Position numbers and translations under genes: made by a program
The notes under the pieces: model-generated
What the model was told of the DNA's origin: nothing
Databases searched by the model: none
Seen by the model: the letters and a program-made list of their open reading frames with translations, nothing else
From: Gammaproteobacteria bacterium
Lineage (GTDB): Bacteria; Pseudomonadota; Gammaproteobacteria; Pseudomonadales; Azotimanducaceae
Length of the DNA stretch: 64,000 bases
Reading direction: 5' to 3'
NCBI GenBank assembly: GCA_009837185.1
Contig: VXUA01000022.1
Span: 1-64,000, forward strand
Shown here: one piece after another, positions 38,896 through 49,756 of the stretch
How positions within the stretch are numbered: the first letter of the stretch is position 1
Layout of the letters: each line of letters begins with the position of its first letter

Positions 38896-39366
38896 TTATT
38901 TGTGCTCGACAGCTTGAATCAACCATTCTTTCTCGCGCACACCTTCCCCAACGAAAAAAGATTGTTGTACTCTCTTACCCATCATCGCACGTGCTAGGGG
39001 GGAGATATTGGAAATAAGACCAGCCCGCACATCAGATTCGTCTTCACCAACGATGCGATATTGAACTTGATTACCGGTTTCAAGATCCTCAAGCGTAACG
39101 GTCGCGCCGAAGATCACGGTTCCAGTGTTTTTAATCTTCGAAACATCAATTACTTGCGCGGCTGCGAGTTTCGCTTCGATAAAACGGATCCGCGCCTCCA
39201 TTAAACCCTGTTTCTCCTTGGCAGCATGATAATCGGCATTTTCGCTCAAATCACCCAACTTTCGAGCTTCGCCAATCGCCCGAGACACCGTTCCGCGCTC
39301 ATTTTTTAACGCCGTGAGCTCCGCGCGTAACTTTTCGGCACCGGCCACTGTCAGTGGGGCTGGCAT
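38896..39366 (-). CDS. greA: Transcription elongation factor GreA
   Basis: Rescues backtracked RNA polymerase by stimulating transcript cleavage. 156 residues: N-terminal coiled coil ([32 protein letters not shown], whose tip Asp and Glu reach the active site) and C-terminal FKBP-like domain ([14 protein letters not shown]). The 5' end overlaps the 3' end of carB by 16 bp, so its translation is probably coupled to carB. Confidence 0.96.
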   Translation of the reverse strand: MPAPLTVAGAEKLRAELTALKNERGTVSRAIGEARKLGDLSENADYHAAKEKQGLMEARIRFIEAKLAAAQVIDVSKIKNTGTVIFGATVTLEDLETGNQVQYRIVGEDESDVRAGLISNISPLARAMMGKRVQQSFFVGEGVREKEWLIQAVEHK

Positions 39367-42300
39367 AACTGTTCTCCATCATAAAGTTCTTGTAATCGTC
39401 GTACATGATGCGGCCTTCCAAACGCGATCGATTTACAAATGGCTGCTCCGCCTGCTAAAGTCGTGGTATATGGAACCCTTTTCTGCAACGCGAGCCGCCG
39501 AATCACAGCCGAATCCGCGATGGATTGTTTCCCTTCCGTCGAGTTCACGATCAATGCGACATCGCGTTCGTTCAACAGGTTGGTAACGTCGGGCGGACCT
39601 TCTGTGACTTTGTTTACGACCTCTGCTTCGATTCCGTTTTCTTTAAGCACTCGAGCAGTCCCGCGGGTAGCGATCAGTGAAAAGCCTAATTCACATAAGT
39701 TTCTTGCGACCGCGGCGACATACGGTCGATCCGATGTCTTGACACTGACTAGAGCTAGTCCATTGGAAGGTGGTACTGCTCCCGCGGCGAGAGAAGCCTT
39801 CGTAAACGCTTCTGCAAACGAATCACCGATCCCCATCACTTCACCTGTAGATTTCATTTCCGGACCAAGAATCGGATCAACACCGGGAAACTTAATGAAT
39901 GGAAACACTGGCTCTTTTACAAAAGTGTGGACCGGTACAACCTCTTCGGTGTATCCCTGTTCCGCTAGACTCTTACCAACCATACACCGTGCAGCAACCT
40001 TCGCTAGCGAATACCCAATACACTTCGACACAAAGGGTACCGTTCTTGATGCTCTTGGGTTCACTTCCAATACGAATACATTCTCGTTTTGCACGGCTAA
40101 TTGAACATTCATCAGTCCAACGACGTTCAACTCGTACGCAAGGTCTTTTACTTGTTGACGGATTGCTCTTTGAATTGCGGGGCTCAGATCATGCGGTGGA
40201 AGGGAACAAGAAGAATCACCTGAATGCACTCCTGCTTGCTCAATGTGTTGCATGATCGCCCCGATCAGCACAACCTTGCCGTCGGATACAACGTCCACAT
40301 CGACTTCGACCGCTTGATCCAAAAAGCGATCAAGTAGGACCGGCGCAGCATTGGACACCGGAATAGCACTAGCCAAGTACACTTCTAATTCTTCTTCGTT
40401 GAACACCACTTCCATGGCCCGACCACCCAAAACGTAGGAAGGTCGCACAATAATCGGGTAGCCTATTTCTCGGGCTGCGCGAATACCGTTGTCGACGGTC
40501 GTTGCAGTTCGATTGGATGGTTGTCGCAAACCAGTTTGTTCGATAACCTCTTGAAATCGCTTTCTGTCTTCTGCTCGGTCAATAGCATCCGAACTCGTCC
40601 CGATGGTGGGTACGCCCATATCAGTCAATCGATCCACCAATTTCAATGGAGTCTGACCACCAAATTGAACGATAACACCATCCGGTTGTTCAACGTCAAC
40701 GATCGCTAACACGTCCTCTAGTGTTATCGGTTCAAAGTACAGTCGATCTGACGTGTCATAGTCAGTCGATACGGTCTCGGGATTGCAGTTTACCATGATG
40801 GTTTCGTACCCGTCTTCGCGCATCGCCAAAGCCGCATGGACACAACAATAGTCAAACTCTATTCCTTGGCCAATGCGATTAGGTCCACCTCCAAGCACCA
40901 CAATCTTCTTTCGATCAGTGGGAAGTGCTTCGCATTCCTCTTCGTAAGTGGAGTACAAATAAGCGGTGGTGGCTGGAAATTCCGCAGCACAAGTGTCCAC
41001 ACGCTTAAATACCGGTCTAATTCCTCGTTCTATCCGCCACTCTCGTACTCTACGTTGGGTGCTTTCTAATAAGTCTGCGATACGCAAGTCTGAAAAACCA
41101 TCTCGTTTCCACGAGTACATTTCTTCTGCGCTCAATTCCTCTAACGAAGACTCTGAAATTATTCGTTCAACTTCGACCAACTCAGCGATTTGTGCAAGAA
41201 ACCAAGGATCAATATTGGTCGCGTTGTGTACTTGGTCTAAGGAAAAGTTTTGGCGAAATGCATCGGCTACGTACAGGATGCGATTAGCGCTGGGCTGCTG
41301 TAATTCTTCAAATAGTCGACGATAGTCCTGCGGAAAGACATACTCAATCCCTACAGGTTCCATCCCAGCGATACCTATTTCGAGACTACGTAGTGCTTTT
41401 TGAAACGATTCTTTGAAAGTTCGCCCGATGGACATGACCTCTCCAACCGATTTCATTTGGGTCGTGAGGAGATTTTTGGCTTGATCAAATTTCTCAAATG
41501 TAAAGCGCGGAATCTTTGTCACAACATAGTCAATTGAAGGTTCAAAACTTGCCGGAGTAACCCCGGTAATGTCGTTTTGCAGTTCGTCCAAGGTATAGCC
41601 AATTGCGAGTTTTGCGGCAACCTTGGCAATAGGAAAACCGGTAGCTTTGGAGGCCAGAGCTGAAGATCTCGACACTCGAGGATTCATTTCAATCACAATC
41701 ATTCGTTCGGAATGTGGATCCAAAGCAAACTGCACGTTCGAGCCCCCAGTCTCAACACCGATCTCCCTCAGTACAGAGATCGCCGCGTTCCGCATCCTTT
41801 GATACTCTTTGTCGGTGAGGGTTTGGGCTGGAGCTACGGTAATAGAGTCGCCCGTGTGAATACCCATGGGATCGACGTTTTCAATGGAACAGACGATGAT
41901 GCAGTTGTCTTTGCAATCTCGCACGACTTCCATTTCGTACTCTTTCCAACCAAGCAACGATTCGTCGATCAGAAGTTCATGCGTTGGCGAGAGCTCTAAA
42001 CCATGCGTGCAAATATCAATAAATTGTCCCATGTCGTAGGCAATGCCGCCTCCCGATCCTCCTAAGGTGAACGAAGGTCGAATAATGCAAGGGAAACCAA
42101 GTCGTTCCTGCACTTTACGAGCGTCGTCTAAGTTGTGTGCAATCCCTGAACGGGCAGTCTCCAAACCGATGTTTTTCATGCACCGGTCGAATAATTCTCG
42201 ATCCTCAGCTTTGTCGATTGACTCCCTGCTAGCACCGATGAGTTCAACCTTAAATTGCTCTAGAATCCCTTCTCGCGCCAAATCAAGAGCACAGTTCAAT

Positions 42301-42584
42301 GCGGTTTGTCCGCCCATTGTGGGGAGGAGTGCATCTGGTTTCTCTTTTTCGATGATCTGCCCGACGGTCCGCCATTCCACGGGTTCTACGTATGTCGCAG
42401 CAGCCGTCGCTGGATCAGTCATGATGGTCGCAGGATTGGAATTCACCAGTATGACGCGGAGCCCCTCCGACATTAAAGCCTTACAAGCCTGTGTACCAGA
42501 GTAATCAAACTCACAGGCTTGACCGATAACAATCGGTCCAGCACCTAGTACGAGTACAGAACTGAGGTCGTTTCGTTTAGGCAC
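39351..42584 (-). CDS. carB: Carbamoyl-phosphate synthase large subunit
   Basis: Makes carbamoyl phosphate for arginine and pyrimidine synthesis. 1077 residues, standard. Two homologous ATP-grasp halves are clear: [20 protein letters not shown] and [20 protein letters not shown], followed by oligomerisation and C-terminal MGS allosteric domains ([22 protein letters not shown]). Overlaps carA by 8 bp and greA by 16 bp, one operon dapB-carA-carB-greA. Confidence 0.98.
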   Translation of the reverse strand: MPKRNDLSSVLVLGAGPIVIGQACEFDYSGTQACKALMSEGLRVILVNSNPATIMTDPATAAATYVEPVEWRTVGQIIEKEKPDALLPTMGGQTALNCALDLAREGILEQFKVELIGASRESIDKAEDRELFDRCMKNIGLETARSGIAHNLDDARKVQERLGFPCIIRPSFTLGGSGGGIAYDMGQFIDICTHGLELSPTHELLIDESLLGWKEYEMEVVRDCKDNCIIVCSIENVDPMGIHTGDSITVAPAQTLTDKEYQRMRNAAISVLREIGVETGGSNVQFALDPHSERMIVIEMNPRVSRSSALASKATGFPIAKVAAKLAIGYTLDELQNDITGVTPASFEPSIDYVVTKIPRFTFEKFDQAKNLLTTQMKSVGEVMSIGRTFKESFQKALRSLEIGIAGMEPVGIEYVFPQDYRRLFEELQQPSANRILYVADAFRQNFSLDQVHNATNIDPWFLAQIAELVEVERIISESSLEELSAEEMYSWKRDGFSDLRIADLLESTQRRVREWRIERGIRPVFKRVDTCAAEFPATTAYLYSTYEEECEALPTDRKKIVVLGGGPNRIGQGIEFDYCCVHAALAMREDGYETIMVNCNPETVSTDYDTSDRLYFEPITLEDVLAIVDVEQPDGVIVQFGGQTPLKLVDRLTDMGVPTIGTSSDAIDRAEDRKRFQEVIEQTGLRQPSNRTATTVDNGIRAAREIGYPIIVRPSYVLGGRAMEVVFNEEELEVYLASAIPVSNAAPVLLDRFLDQAVEVDVDVVSDGKVVLIGAIMQHIEQAGVHSGDSSCSLPPHDLSPAIQRAIRQQVKDLAYELNVVGLMNVQLAVQNENVFVLEVNPRASRTVPFVSKCIGYSLAKVAARCMVGKSLAEQGYTEEVVPVHTFVKEPVFPFIKFPGVDPILGPEMKSTGEVMGIGDSFAEAFTKASLAAGAVPPSNGLALVSVKTSDRPYVAAVARNLCELGFSLIATRGTARVLKENGIEAEVVNKVTEGPPDVTNLLNERDVALIVNSTEGKQSIADSAVIRRLALQKRVPYTTTLAGGAAICKSIAFGRPHHVRRLQELYDGEQLCQPH

Positions 42585-43731
42585 TTTTCTGCTGACAACG
42601 ATGCATCAGATCCACAAACTGATCGAAGAGATACTGACAGTCTTGAGGACCGGGACTTGCTTCCGGATGTCCTTGAAAACCAAACGCCGGAACTTCTTTG
42701 TGGCGAAGTCCTTGTAGCGAATTATCGAACAATGAAATATGCGTGACCTGCAAATTCTTAGGCAAGTCCTCAGCATCGACGCAAAAACCGTGATTTTGAC
42801 TCGTAATGACGACTCTATCCAACTGAATGTCCTGAACTGGGTGATTCGCGCCATGGTGTCCGTGGTTCATCTTGACGGTCTTCGCACCAGCAGCTAAAGC
42901 AAGTAACTGTAGTCCCAAACAAATCCCAAAAACAGGAATGCCGAGTTTAAAAAATCCTTGAATTGCTTCGATCGCATAAGAGCATGGCTCCGGATCACCA
43001 GGGCCGTTCGACAAGAATATTCCATCTGGTTCGTAGCGCAATGCTTCTTTTACAGTAGTATCTGCAGGAACGACGATTACATCAATGTGTCGATCCACCA
43101 TTAAACGCAAAATGTTGCGCTTGACGCCAAAGTCGTAGGCAACGACGCGATACTGCACATGGTTTCCGCGTTCATAGCCCAAGACTGGATCCCAGGAACG
43201 TTCACGCCAGGTGTAAGGAGCGCTGCACGTAACTTCTTTTGCGAGATCCATTGCCTTCAATCCTGGGAATGAATGTGCATGGTCAAGAGCTTTAGCAGCA
43301 TCGCATTGATCTCCGGCAATGATGCATCCAGCGAGTGCTCCTTTGGTACGGAGTATGCGCGTCAACATACGAGTATCAATCGAAGTAATCGCAACAACAT
43401 TTTCTTTCAGCAAAAAGTCCCGTAGTGAATATTCTGAGCGTCGGTTGCTCAATGTATTTGGTACATCTCGAACAACAAGACCCTCGGACCACACAGACCC
43501 AGATTCCATATCGTCATCATTGGCACCGGTATTTCCGATGTGCGGGTATGTGAGAGTTACGATTTGCTTGGCATAGGATGGGTCGGTGAGGATTTCCTGA
43601 TATCCGGTCATCGCCGTATTGAAGACGACCTCGCCTACCGCAATTCCCGCGACACCAACGGAGTATCCGCGAAAAATAGTGCCATCCTCTAACACTAAGA
43701 TTGCGGGAACTTGACTAGACACTAGACTCAC
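42577..43731 (-). CDS. carA: Carbamoyl-phosphate synthase small subunit
   Basis: Glutaminase subunit that supplies ammonia to CarB. 384 residues. N-terminal domain with [13 protein letters not shown] and [18 protein letters not shown]-terminal class I amidotransferase with [10 protein letters not shown], catalytic Cys in [13 protein letters not shown], and His/Glu in [13 protein letters not shown]. 40 nt downstream of dapB on the same strand. Confidence 0.98.
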   Translation of the reverse strand: MSLVSSQVPAILVLEDGTIFRGYSVGVAGIAVGEVVFNTAMTGYQEILTDPSYAKQIVTLTYPHIGNTGANDDDMESGSVWSEGLVVRDVPNTLSNRRSEYSLRDFLLKENVVAITSIDTRMLTRILRTKGALAGCIIAGDQCDAAKALDHAHSFPGLKAMDLAKEVTCSAPYTWRERSWDPVLGYERGNHVQYRVVAYDFGVKRNILRLMVDRHIDVIVVPADTTVKEALRYEPDGIFLSNGPGDPEPCSYAIEAIQGFFKLGIPVFGICLGLQLLALAAGAKTVKMNHGHHGANHPVQDIQLDRVVITSQNHGFCVDAEDLPKNLQVTHISLFDNSLQGLRHKEVPAFGFQGHPEASPGPQDCQYLFDQFVDLMHRCQQKSA

Positions 43732-43771
43732 CGGTCTCTACGAATTATTCAACCAATGGTAGACCGTCAAG

Positions 43772-44581
43772 CTACGAGAGACCCAAGACTTCATTCATGC
43801 TATACATTCCGATCGCACTTTGATTGAGTTTTTGTGCAATAAACAATGCAGCCTGTATGGCACCAGCTGCAAAGTTGGTTCGGCTTGCCGCGCGATGAGT
43901 TATTTCTAGCCTTTCTCCCTTGCCAAAGAACGTAACGGTATGTTCACCAACAACATCTCCACCGCGTGCAGAGTGAAATTCAATGGGTTTCCGCTCGCAA
44001 AGAGTTTCTGATTGTGCTGATGTTGCTTCGTCAGAAAAATTTTGCTCACGAACCGACGTCACAATCTCACCCATGCGTTTCGCAGTCCCTGAGGGGGCAT
44101 CGAGTTTATTTCGATGATGTGCCTCATAGACCTCGATGTCGACTCCTGAACCTAGCATTGTAGTAGCTTGTTCAATCAGACGAAACGACACATTCACACC
44201 AATGCTCATATTTGGAGCGATCAATATCGGAATTTCATTCGCAGCGCGCTCAATCTTGTTCAGTTGCTGCTCACTAAACCCTGTAGTTCCAGATACGAGG
44301 CCAAGATTTTGTGTAACGCAAGTATCTAACAAAGCCTCAGTACCACTCGGTACGCTGAAATCAATGATGACGTCTACTTCTTCGAGTGAATCGGGCGACA
44401 ACGTAGTCACGGGAACACCTAGTTTCGATGAACCAGATAACATGCCAATGTCCTGACCCAGATGCTCTGATTGTTGGTGCGTGAGTGCACACTTCAGTTG
44501 AAATCGAGGATCTTCGAGTAGCAGTAAAGCTGTCGTTCGCCCCATTCGGCCGGTCGCGCCATTGATCGCAATGGCCGTCAT
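43772..44581 (-). CDS. dapB: 4-hydroxy-tetrahydrodipicolinate reductase
   Basis: NAD(P)H-dependent step to lysine and diaminopimelate. 269 residues: dinucleotide motif INGATGRMGR, FSVPSGTEALL, GTTGFSEQQL, APNMSIGVNV, catalytic YEAHHRNKLDAPSGTA (His-His and Lys) and THRAASRTNFAAGAI. Sits between dnaJ (14 nt) and carA as in Pseudomonas. Confidence 0.97.
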   Translation of the reverse strand: MTAIAINGATGRMGRTTALLLLEDPRFQLKCALTHQQSEHLGQDIGMLSGSSKLGVPVTTLSPDSLEEVDVIIDFSVPSGTEALLDTCVTQNLGLVSGTTGFSEQQLNKIERAANEIPILIAPNMSIGVNVSFRLIEQATTMLGSGVDIEVYEAHHRNKLDAPSGTAKRMGEIVTSVREQNFSDEATSAQSETLCERKPIEFHSARGGDVVGEHTVTFFGKGERLEITHRAASRTNFAAGAIQAALFIAQKLNQSAIGMYSMNEVLGLS

Positions 44582-44594
44582 GAAATCGAAAACA

Positions 44595-45749
44595 CTAACT
44601 CGGTGTTATGCGGTCGATAAATTCTTTAACCGACTTAAAGAAAGAACTCCCTTTTGGGGTATGTTTTTTTGAACTTTTTACGGTCGATTCCAATTCTTCT
44701 AGAAGTTCGCGTTGGTGAGAAGATAACTTAACAGGGGTTTCCACCACCACTCGACAGAGCAAATCTCCTCTTCCCCCACCACGAAGCGATGGGACGCCGC
44801 GGCCACGCAAACGGAACAACTTACCGGTTTGAGTTTCCGACGGTATCCGTAATTTTACGTGTCCTTGTAAGGTGGGTATCTCGACTTCGGAACCTAATGC
44901 GGCCTGCGTGAAGGTGATTGGTACTTCACAAAGAAGATTGTTGTTTTGGCGTTCAAAAACTTTATGAGGTTTTACACTAAATTCAACATACAAGTCACCG
45001 GACGGACCACCACGGAGGCCACTCTGGCCTTCTCCCGACAGGCGTAATCGAGTTCCTTGGTCGACACCAGGAGGAATAGTGATCGAAAGTTCTCGTTCTG
45101 TGTGTATACGACCTTGCCCACGGCATTTTTCGCAGGGGCTCTCCAACACTTCACCAGCCCCGCGACAACGTCCGCATGTACGTTGTACAAAGAAGAAATC
45201 TTGTCTCGATTGAAGCATTCCTGTACCGTTGCAATCGGTACAAGTGGTTCTCGAACTACCGTGCGCCGCACCAGAACCATGACAATCGCCACAGGTACGA
45301 TAGGTAGGGATCTTAATTTGGATCTTATCACCTTTAACGGCCTGCTCTAGTGTAATTGAGAGTGAGTATTGAAGATCCGATCCTCTTTCTTCCAGTCCTC
45401 GACGGCGGGAGTGCCGTACGTCATGGAACATGTCGCCAAATACGCTATCAAGGTTGTTCAGAATGTCATGTAATCCAGCTCCGTTCGCAAAAGGATTGAA
45501 TCCGGAAGCCATGCCTTCCACCCCTCGATGCCCAAACTGGTCGTATCTATGCCGTTTGTCATCGTTTGACAGCACGTCGAACGCTTCGGACGCTTCCTTG
45601 AATTTCTCTTCGGCGTTCGGGTCATCGGGGTTGCGGTCTGGATGGTATTCCATCGCAAGACGCCGGTAAGCGCGTTTAACTTCGCTTATGTCGGCATTTC
45701 TTTCAACGCCCAATACCTCATAGTAATCCCGCTTCGCCACTGTACTCAC
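44595..45749 (-). CDS. dnaJ: Chaperone protein DnaJ
   Basis: Hsp40 co-chaperone that stimulates DnaK ATPase. 384 residues: J domain DYYEVLGVERNADISEVKRA with the HPD loop (YHPDRNPDD), Gly/Phe region, four CxxCxGxG zinc repeats (CGDCHGSG, CTDCNGTG, CGRCRGAG, CEKCRGQG) and C-terminal substrate domains. 81 nt downstream of dnaK; a terminator-like hairpin lies in that gap, so DnaJ is probably made at a lower level than DnaK. Confidence 0.98.
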   Translation of the reverse strand: MSTVAKRDYYEVLGVERNADISEVKRAYRRLAMEYHPDRNPDDPNAEEKFKEASEAFDVLSNDDKRHRYDQFGHRGVEGMASGFNPFANGAGLHDILNNLDSVFGDMFHDVRHSRRRGLEERGSDLQYSLSITLEQAVKGDKIQIKIPTYRTCGDCHGSGAAHGSSRTTCTDCNGTGMLQSRQDFFFVQRTCGRCRGAGEVLESPCEKCRGQGRIHTERELSITIPPGVDQGTRLRLSGEGQSGLRGGPSGDLYVEFSVKPHKVFERQNNNLLCEVPITFTQAALGSEVEIPTLQGHVKLRIPSETQTGKLFRLRGRGVPSLRGGGRGDLLCRVVVETPVKLSSHQRELLEELESTVKSSKKHTPKGSSFFKSVKEFIDRITPS

Positions 45750-45769
45750 TACTCTGTTCCCTGCACGCG

Positions 45770-45812
45770 AAAAATCCGATAGGTTTCCGTAGCTAAAGAG
45801 AACCGTATCGGA
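45770..45812 (-). terminator. Terminator-like hairpin between dnaK and dnaJ
   Basis: On the minus strand TCCGATAcGGTT and AACCTATCGGA pair (11 bp with one bulged C), followed at once by TTTTT. Placed after dnaK and before dnaJ in the direction of transcription, it would be an attenuator that lets only part of the transcripts reach dnaJ. Confidence 0.65.
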
Positions 45813-45830
45813 CTTTTATGTGTGTGGTCG

Positions 45831-47777
45831 TTACTTGTCGTTCTTCACCTCTTCAAATTCTGCATCAACGACATCATCGTCCCCTGCAGAGGGATTTTCA
45901 GTTTCCGGAGGTGGCTCGTCGCTCGGTGCGTCAGTTGGCTCCGGATTTGGTTGCGCTTGCGCTTCTTGATACATTCGCTGTACGACGGGCTCTGTGGCAC
46001 TGTTCAGCTCCTGCAATTTCGCTTCAATTTCCTCTTTGTTGTCCGTTTGCACGGCTTGTTCCAAAGCTTCAATGGCGGTCGTTATGGCTGTCTTTTCAGA
46101 CTCACTGACCTTGTCACCACTATCTTCAAGCATTTTACGTGCTGAATGAATTATGGAGTCTGCTTGATTCCGGAGCGTCACCAACTCAGCGAACTTTGCA
46201 TCCTCTGCAGAGTGCGACTCCGCGTCGCGGATCATCTGTTTGACCTCGTCGTCAGACAAGCCGCTTGAGGCTTTAATCACGATTGATTGCTCTTTGTTGG
46301 TCGCTTTATCGACCGCTTTGACGTTCAAGATGCCGTTTGCATCAATATCAAAGCTAACTTCAATTTGTGGGACACCGCGCGGCGCGGGAGGAATTCCAGT
46401 AAGATCAAACTGACCTAATGACTTGTTCTGCGCGGCTTGCTTACGCTCACCTTGAAGAACGTGAATTGTTACTGCTGGTTGATTGTTTTCTGCCGTTGAG
46501 AAGGTTTGATTTTTCCTTGTTGGGATAGTAGTGTTCTTCTCGATTAACGGAGTCATAACGCCACCCAGTGTTTCAATACCTAATGACAATGGGGTAACGT
46601 CAAGAAGTAGGACGTCTTTGATATCGCTCGATAGTACGCCACCCTGAATACTGGCTCCGATCGCCACGGCTTCGTCAGGATTGACGTCTTTGCGTGGTTC
46701 ACGATCAAAAAATTGTTTCACGCGCTGTTGGACTAAAGGCATTCGGGTTTGCCCACCTACAAGAATAACTTCATCAATTTCACTGACTCGAACTCCTGCG
46801 TCATCAATGGCTGTTTTACACGGTCCGATGGTACGTTCCACTAATTCTTCGACCAGCGACTCGAGCTTGGCTCGAGTGACCTTCACGACTAAGTGCTTGG
46901 GTCCTGTTTGATCGGCCGTTATAAACGGTAGATTGACGTCAGTTTCTTGGCTTGAAGAGAGCTCAATCTTAGCCTTTTCCGCGGCTTCTTTCAGTCGTTG
47001 TAAAGCCAAGGGATCATTGCGAAGATCGATACCGTGGTCGTCTTTGAATTCATTCGCTAAATATTCAATGACTCGAAGATCAAAGTCTTCACCACCGAGA
47101 AAAGTGTCGCCATTCGTAGAAAGAACTTCAAATTGTTGCGAGCCGTCGACATCTGCGATTTCAATGATGGAAATGTCAAACGTACCGCCACCGAGATCAT
47201 AAACCGCGATCTTGGAATCTCCGCGTTTTTTGTCCATGCCATAGGCTAACGCGGCCGCTGTCGGTTCGTTAATAATCCGTTTTACGTCTAAGCCAGCAAT
47301 CTTGCCAGAGTCTTTGGTTGCCTGCCGTTGCGAATCATTGAAGTATGCGGGAACGGTTATTACTGCCCCGTCGACACTCTCACCGAGGTAATCTTCGGCT
47401 GTCTTTTTCATTTTCTTCAAGACTTCAGCCGACACTTGTGGCGGAGCTTTGGTCTCGCCGCGTACTTCAACCCACGCATCACCGTTGGAGGCGGCGACGA
47501 TTTTGTAGGGTACCATCTCTTCGTCCTTTTGAACGACTTCGTCGTCATAGCGACGACCGATCAGTCGTTTCACTGCAAAAACGGTGTTCTCTGGGTTGGT
47601 CACTGCTTGTCGCTTCGCGCTTTGCCCAACCAAAACTTCGCCCTTATCGGTGTACGCAACTACTGACGGGGTGGTACGATCACCTTCAGAATTTTCGATT
47701 ACGCGTGGCTCTGTACCTTCCAACACCGCAACGCACGAGTTAGTAGTTCCTAAGTCTATACCTATTGTTTTTGCCAT
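45831..47777 (-). CDS. dnaK: Chaperone protein DnaK (Hsp70)
   Basis: ATP-dependent foldase. 648 residues: [17 protein letters not shown] (phosphate 1), [15 protein letters not shown] (phosphate 2), [16 protein letters not shown], substrate domain with [19 protein letters not shown], and an acidic C-terminus ending in a variant of the EEVKDK-type tail (FEEVKNDK). AAGGA ribosome site before the ATG. A sigma-32-like promoter lies 74-101 nt upstream. Confidence 0.99.
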   Translation of the reverse strand: MAKTIGIDLGTTNSCVAVLEGTEPRVIENSEGDRTTPSVVAYTDKGEVLVGQSAKRQAVTNPENTVFAVKRLIGRRYDDEVVQKDEEMVPYKIVAASNGDAWVEVRGETKAPPQVSAEVLKKMKKTAEDYLGESVDGAVITVPAYFNDSQRQATKDSGKIAGLDVKRIINEPTAAALAYGMDKKRGDSKIAVYDLGGGTFDISIIEIADVDGSQQFEVLSTNGDTFLGGEDFDLRVIEYLANEFKDDHGIDLRNDPLALQRLKEAAEKAKIELSSSQETDVNLPFITADQTGPKHLVVKVTRAKLESLVEELVERTIGPCKTAIDDAGVRVSEIDEVILVGGQTRMPLVQQRVKQFFDREPRKDVNPDEAVAIGASIQGGVLSSDIKDVLLLDVTPLSLGIETLGGVMTPLIEKNTTIPTRKNQTFSTAENNQPAVTIHVLQGERKQAAQNKSLGQFDLTGIPPAPRGVPQIEVSFDIDANGILNVKAVDKATNKEQSIVIKASSGLSDDEVKQMIRDAESHSAEDAKFAELVTLRNQADSIIHSARKMLEDSGDKVSESEKTAITTAIEALEQAVQTDNKEEIEAKLQELNSATEPVVQRMYQEAQAQPNPEPTDAPSDEPPPETENPSAGDDDVVDAEFEEVKNDK

Positions 47778-47850
47778 TATTTAGTTCCTTTTTGAATCTT
47801 GATCACCGATAGAGAATTGAGTCTATTGCGCGATGATCTGTAGTTGAATA

Positions 47851-47878
47851 GTTAGGGACGAATTTACGAAATTTCAAG
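47851..47878 (-). promoter_or_regulatory. Sigma-32-like heat-shock promoter for dnaK
   Basis: Minus strand: CTTGAAA (47878-47872), 14-nt spacer, CCCTAAC (47857-47851), against consensus CTTGAAA and CCCCATNT. The -35 is perfect and the -10 partial. No CIRCE repeat is present. Confidence 0.6.
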
Positions 47879-47906
47879 ATACGCAAGTAAAGATCTAACG
47901 TGAGAT

Positions 47907-48548
47907 CTAAGTGTCTTCTTCATTGGGTGGATCTGGCTCTTTCGCGACTACGACTTCGGCTCCTCGGATAAGCCGATCATGCAGTAGATAACCTTTACGA
48001 AACACATCGATGACACTCCCTGGTTCTGCATCTGGATGTGGAACATACGTCATTGCTTTGTGTTTTTCAGGGTCGAACACCTCACCCTGAGGGTCGAAAC
48101 TGACGATCCCAAATTTTTCCAAAGCGTCTGCCAAGGACTTCACCGAGAGTTCAAACCCTTGTATTACTTGGTCAGACACACCGGAGTCTCTGGCGGATTG
48201 CAATGCAATATCAAACGTGTCCAGTGGCGATAACAACGCTTGCGCGAAATCACTCAACGCGTATTTATGCGCTTTTTCCAGCTCTCGATCCATGCGACGA
48301 CGCACGTTTTCAGTCTCAGCATGAGCTCTTAAAGCATATGCTCGCGCTTCTTCCAGCGCGGGTTCTAGTTCGTCGATCCGTGTTTGTAGCTGTTCAAAGT
48401 TGTCTTCTTCCTGTTCTTCGTCGTTCTCGACAACAATCTCGACCTTTACTTCTTCCTCAGACTCGTCATCGGTTGAGTCTTCAGGTAACGGTTCTTCTTT
48501 GCTTTCCGGTACGTCCGCGTCAGGTGGTGTTTTGGTTTTTCGTGCCAC
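47907..48548 (-). CDS. grpE: Nucleotide exchange factor GrpE
   Basis: Releases ADP from DnaK. 213 residues: a Glu/Asp-rich N-terminal ~55 residues, a long coiled coil (LQTRIDELEPALEEARAYAL, RAHAETENVRRRMDRELEKA) and the C-terminal beta domain (LRVE-type segment here VFRKGYLLHDRLIRGAEVVV). Lies between hrcA and dnaK. A sigma-32-like promoter is found at the 3' end of hrcA. Confidence 0.96.
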   Translation of the reverse strand: MARKTKTPPDADVPESKEEPLPEDSTDDESEEEVKVEIVVENDEEQEEDNFEQLQTRIDELEPALEEARAYALRAHAETENVRRRMDRELEKAHKYALSDFAQALLSPLDTFDIALQSARDSGVSDQVIQGFELSVKSLADALEKFGIVSFDPQGEVFDPEKHKAMTYVPHPDAEPGSVIDVFRKGYLLHDRLIRGAEVVVAKEPDPPNEEDT

Positions 48549-48589
48549 GAAAGTTCAATCCTTGCAATGAGTGCCCACAATTCATCCAT

Positions 48590-48615
48590 ATATGGGCGAG
48601 AGTTAGATTTTCAAG
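48590..48615 (-). promoter_or_regulatory. Sigma-32-like heat-shock promoter for grpE
   Basis: Minus strand: CTTGAAA (48615-48609), 11-12 nt, GCCCATAT (48597-48590), matching 7 of 8 positions of CCCCATNT. The -35 overlaps the hrcA stop codon. Confidence 0.65.
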
Positions 48616-49705
48616 AATGCGATTGGTCTAACGCGTTTCCGAGTAGCCGAGCTGCAGTATCAACCAACGGAATGACCTTTTGATAAGGCATTCGAGTCGG
48701 TCCAATCACTCCCATAGCTCCTGCAATTGAGCCTTCAACCTCGTACTTCGCGCTGATGAGACTGTACCCACCTAACGGTTCGTAGCCAGATTCCGATCCG
48801 ATGAACAGTTGCACACCTTCAGATGCCATACAACGATCTAGCAGGTCGACCATAGAACTCTTACTTCGGAACGCATCCAACAATACCTGCACTTCTTCCG
48901 AAGAAGATAGCAGACCTAGTAAATTTCTTTCTCCGTGAAATACGTAGTCGTGATCGTGTTCGCTCTCCTGCGCAAACGACTTCGCAGCAACATCAAGTGC
49001 GATTTGCATCAGTCGGTTCATTTCCTGTTGATCTTTTCTCATGCTATCCAATAGTTGCTGACGGATCGCGAGTAAAGAGTGTCCAGAAAACTCTTGGTTC
49101 AAGTAGTTGGCTACCTCATTGAGTTCAATATTTGTGTAGTTTCGTTCCGTTTCCACGACGCGATTCTGGACTTCGCGTTCGTTCACGACAATAATGGCTA
49201 GCACTTTGTGCTGAGTCAGTGGCAGGAACTGAATCTGCCTCAGTTCGATCTGTTCCGGACGCGGTGTGGTTACTAAGCCGACGAAACATGTCAGGTCTGC
49301 GAGAATTTTGGAGGCCTTTTCCACCAGTTCCTTAGGTGATAGGTCCTCACGTAAAGATTCACTCAAGTTGGCAACAATGCGCAGGTCCAACGGTTCCACC
49401 GAAATCAAGCTGTCTACGAAGAATCTCAATCCTTGCTCGGTTGGTACTTTTCCAGCCGAAGGATGTGGGGACGCTACTAATCCCTTGTCCTCAAGACTAG
49501 CCATAATGTTGCGCACCGTTGCTGAGCTGATGCGGAAGAAAGATCGATCTGCAATGTGTTTGGAACCGATGGGTGTTCCGTGCGTGAGGTAGTCTTCGAC
49601 CAAAATCTTGAAAAGACTCTGCGTACGCGCGTCGATTGGCGGGCTAGTTTTGTCCCAACTTATATCTTTTTTTGTAGGGGTATCCATAATGTTTGGGTTA
49701 TCCAC
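48611..49705 (-). CDS. hrcA: Heat-inducible transcription repressor HrcA
   Basis: Repressor of class I heat-shock genes; binds the CIRCE repeat and is kept active by GroEL. 364 residues: winged-helix N-terminus (PIGSKHIADRSFFRISSATV, RNIMASLEDKGLVASPHPSA), GKVPTEQGLRFFVDSL, GAF-like middle and C-terminal FIGSESGYEPLGGYSLISAKY, GAMGVIGPTRMPYQKVIPLV. The frame starts with GTG at 49705; the ATG six codons later (49687) has GGGTG upstream and is an alternative. No CIRCE sequence occurs at hrcA, grpE or dnaK, so its targets lie outside the window. Confidence 0.95.
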   Translation of the reverse strand: MDNPNIMDTPTKKDISWDKTSPPIDARTQSLFKILVEDYLTHGTPIGSKHIADRSFFRISSATVRNIMASLEDKGLVASPHPSAGKVPTEQGLRFFVDSLISVEPLDLRIVANLSESLREDLSPKELVEKASKILADLTCFVGLVTTPRPEQIELRQIQFLPLTQHKVLAIIVVNEREVQNRVVETERNYTNIELNEVANYLNQEFSGHSLLAIRQQLLDSMRKDQQEMNRLMQIALDVAAKSFAQESEHDHDYVFHGERNLLGLLSSSEEVQVLLDAFRSKSSMVDLLDRCMASEGVQLFIGSESGYEPLGGYSLISAKYEVEGSIAGAMGVIGPTRMPYQKVIPLVDTAARLLGNALDQSHS

Positions 49706-49756
49706 CCACTGTGTATATTGTGACCCTTAAACGTCTCTAGTTCCGAATATTCCTAC

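Noticed and set aside
39439-40104. 221-codon open frame on the plus strand
   Set aside because: Entirely antisense to carB; codon pattern mirrors the real gene and there is no ribosome site or motif.
48540-48600. Possible CIRCE remnant before grpE (GAGTGC)
   Set aside because: Only one 6-nt half-like element, with no inverted partner at 9 nt.
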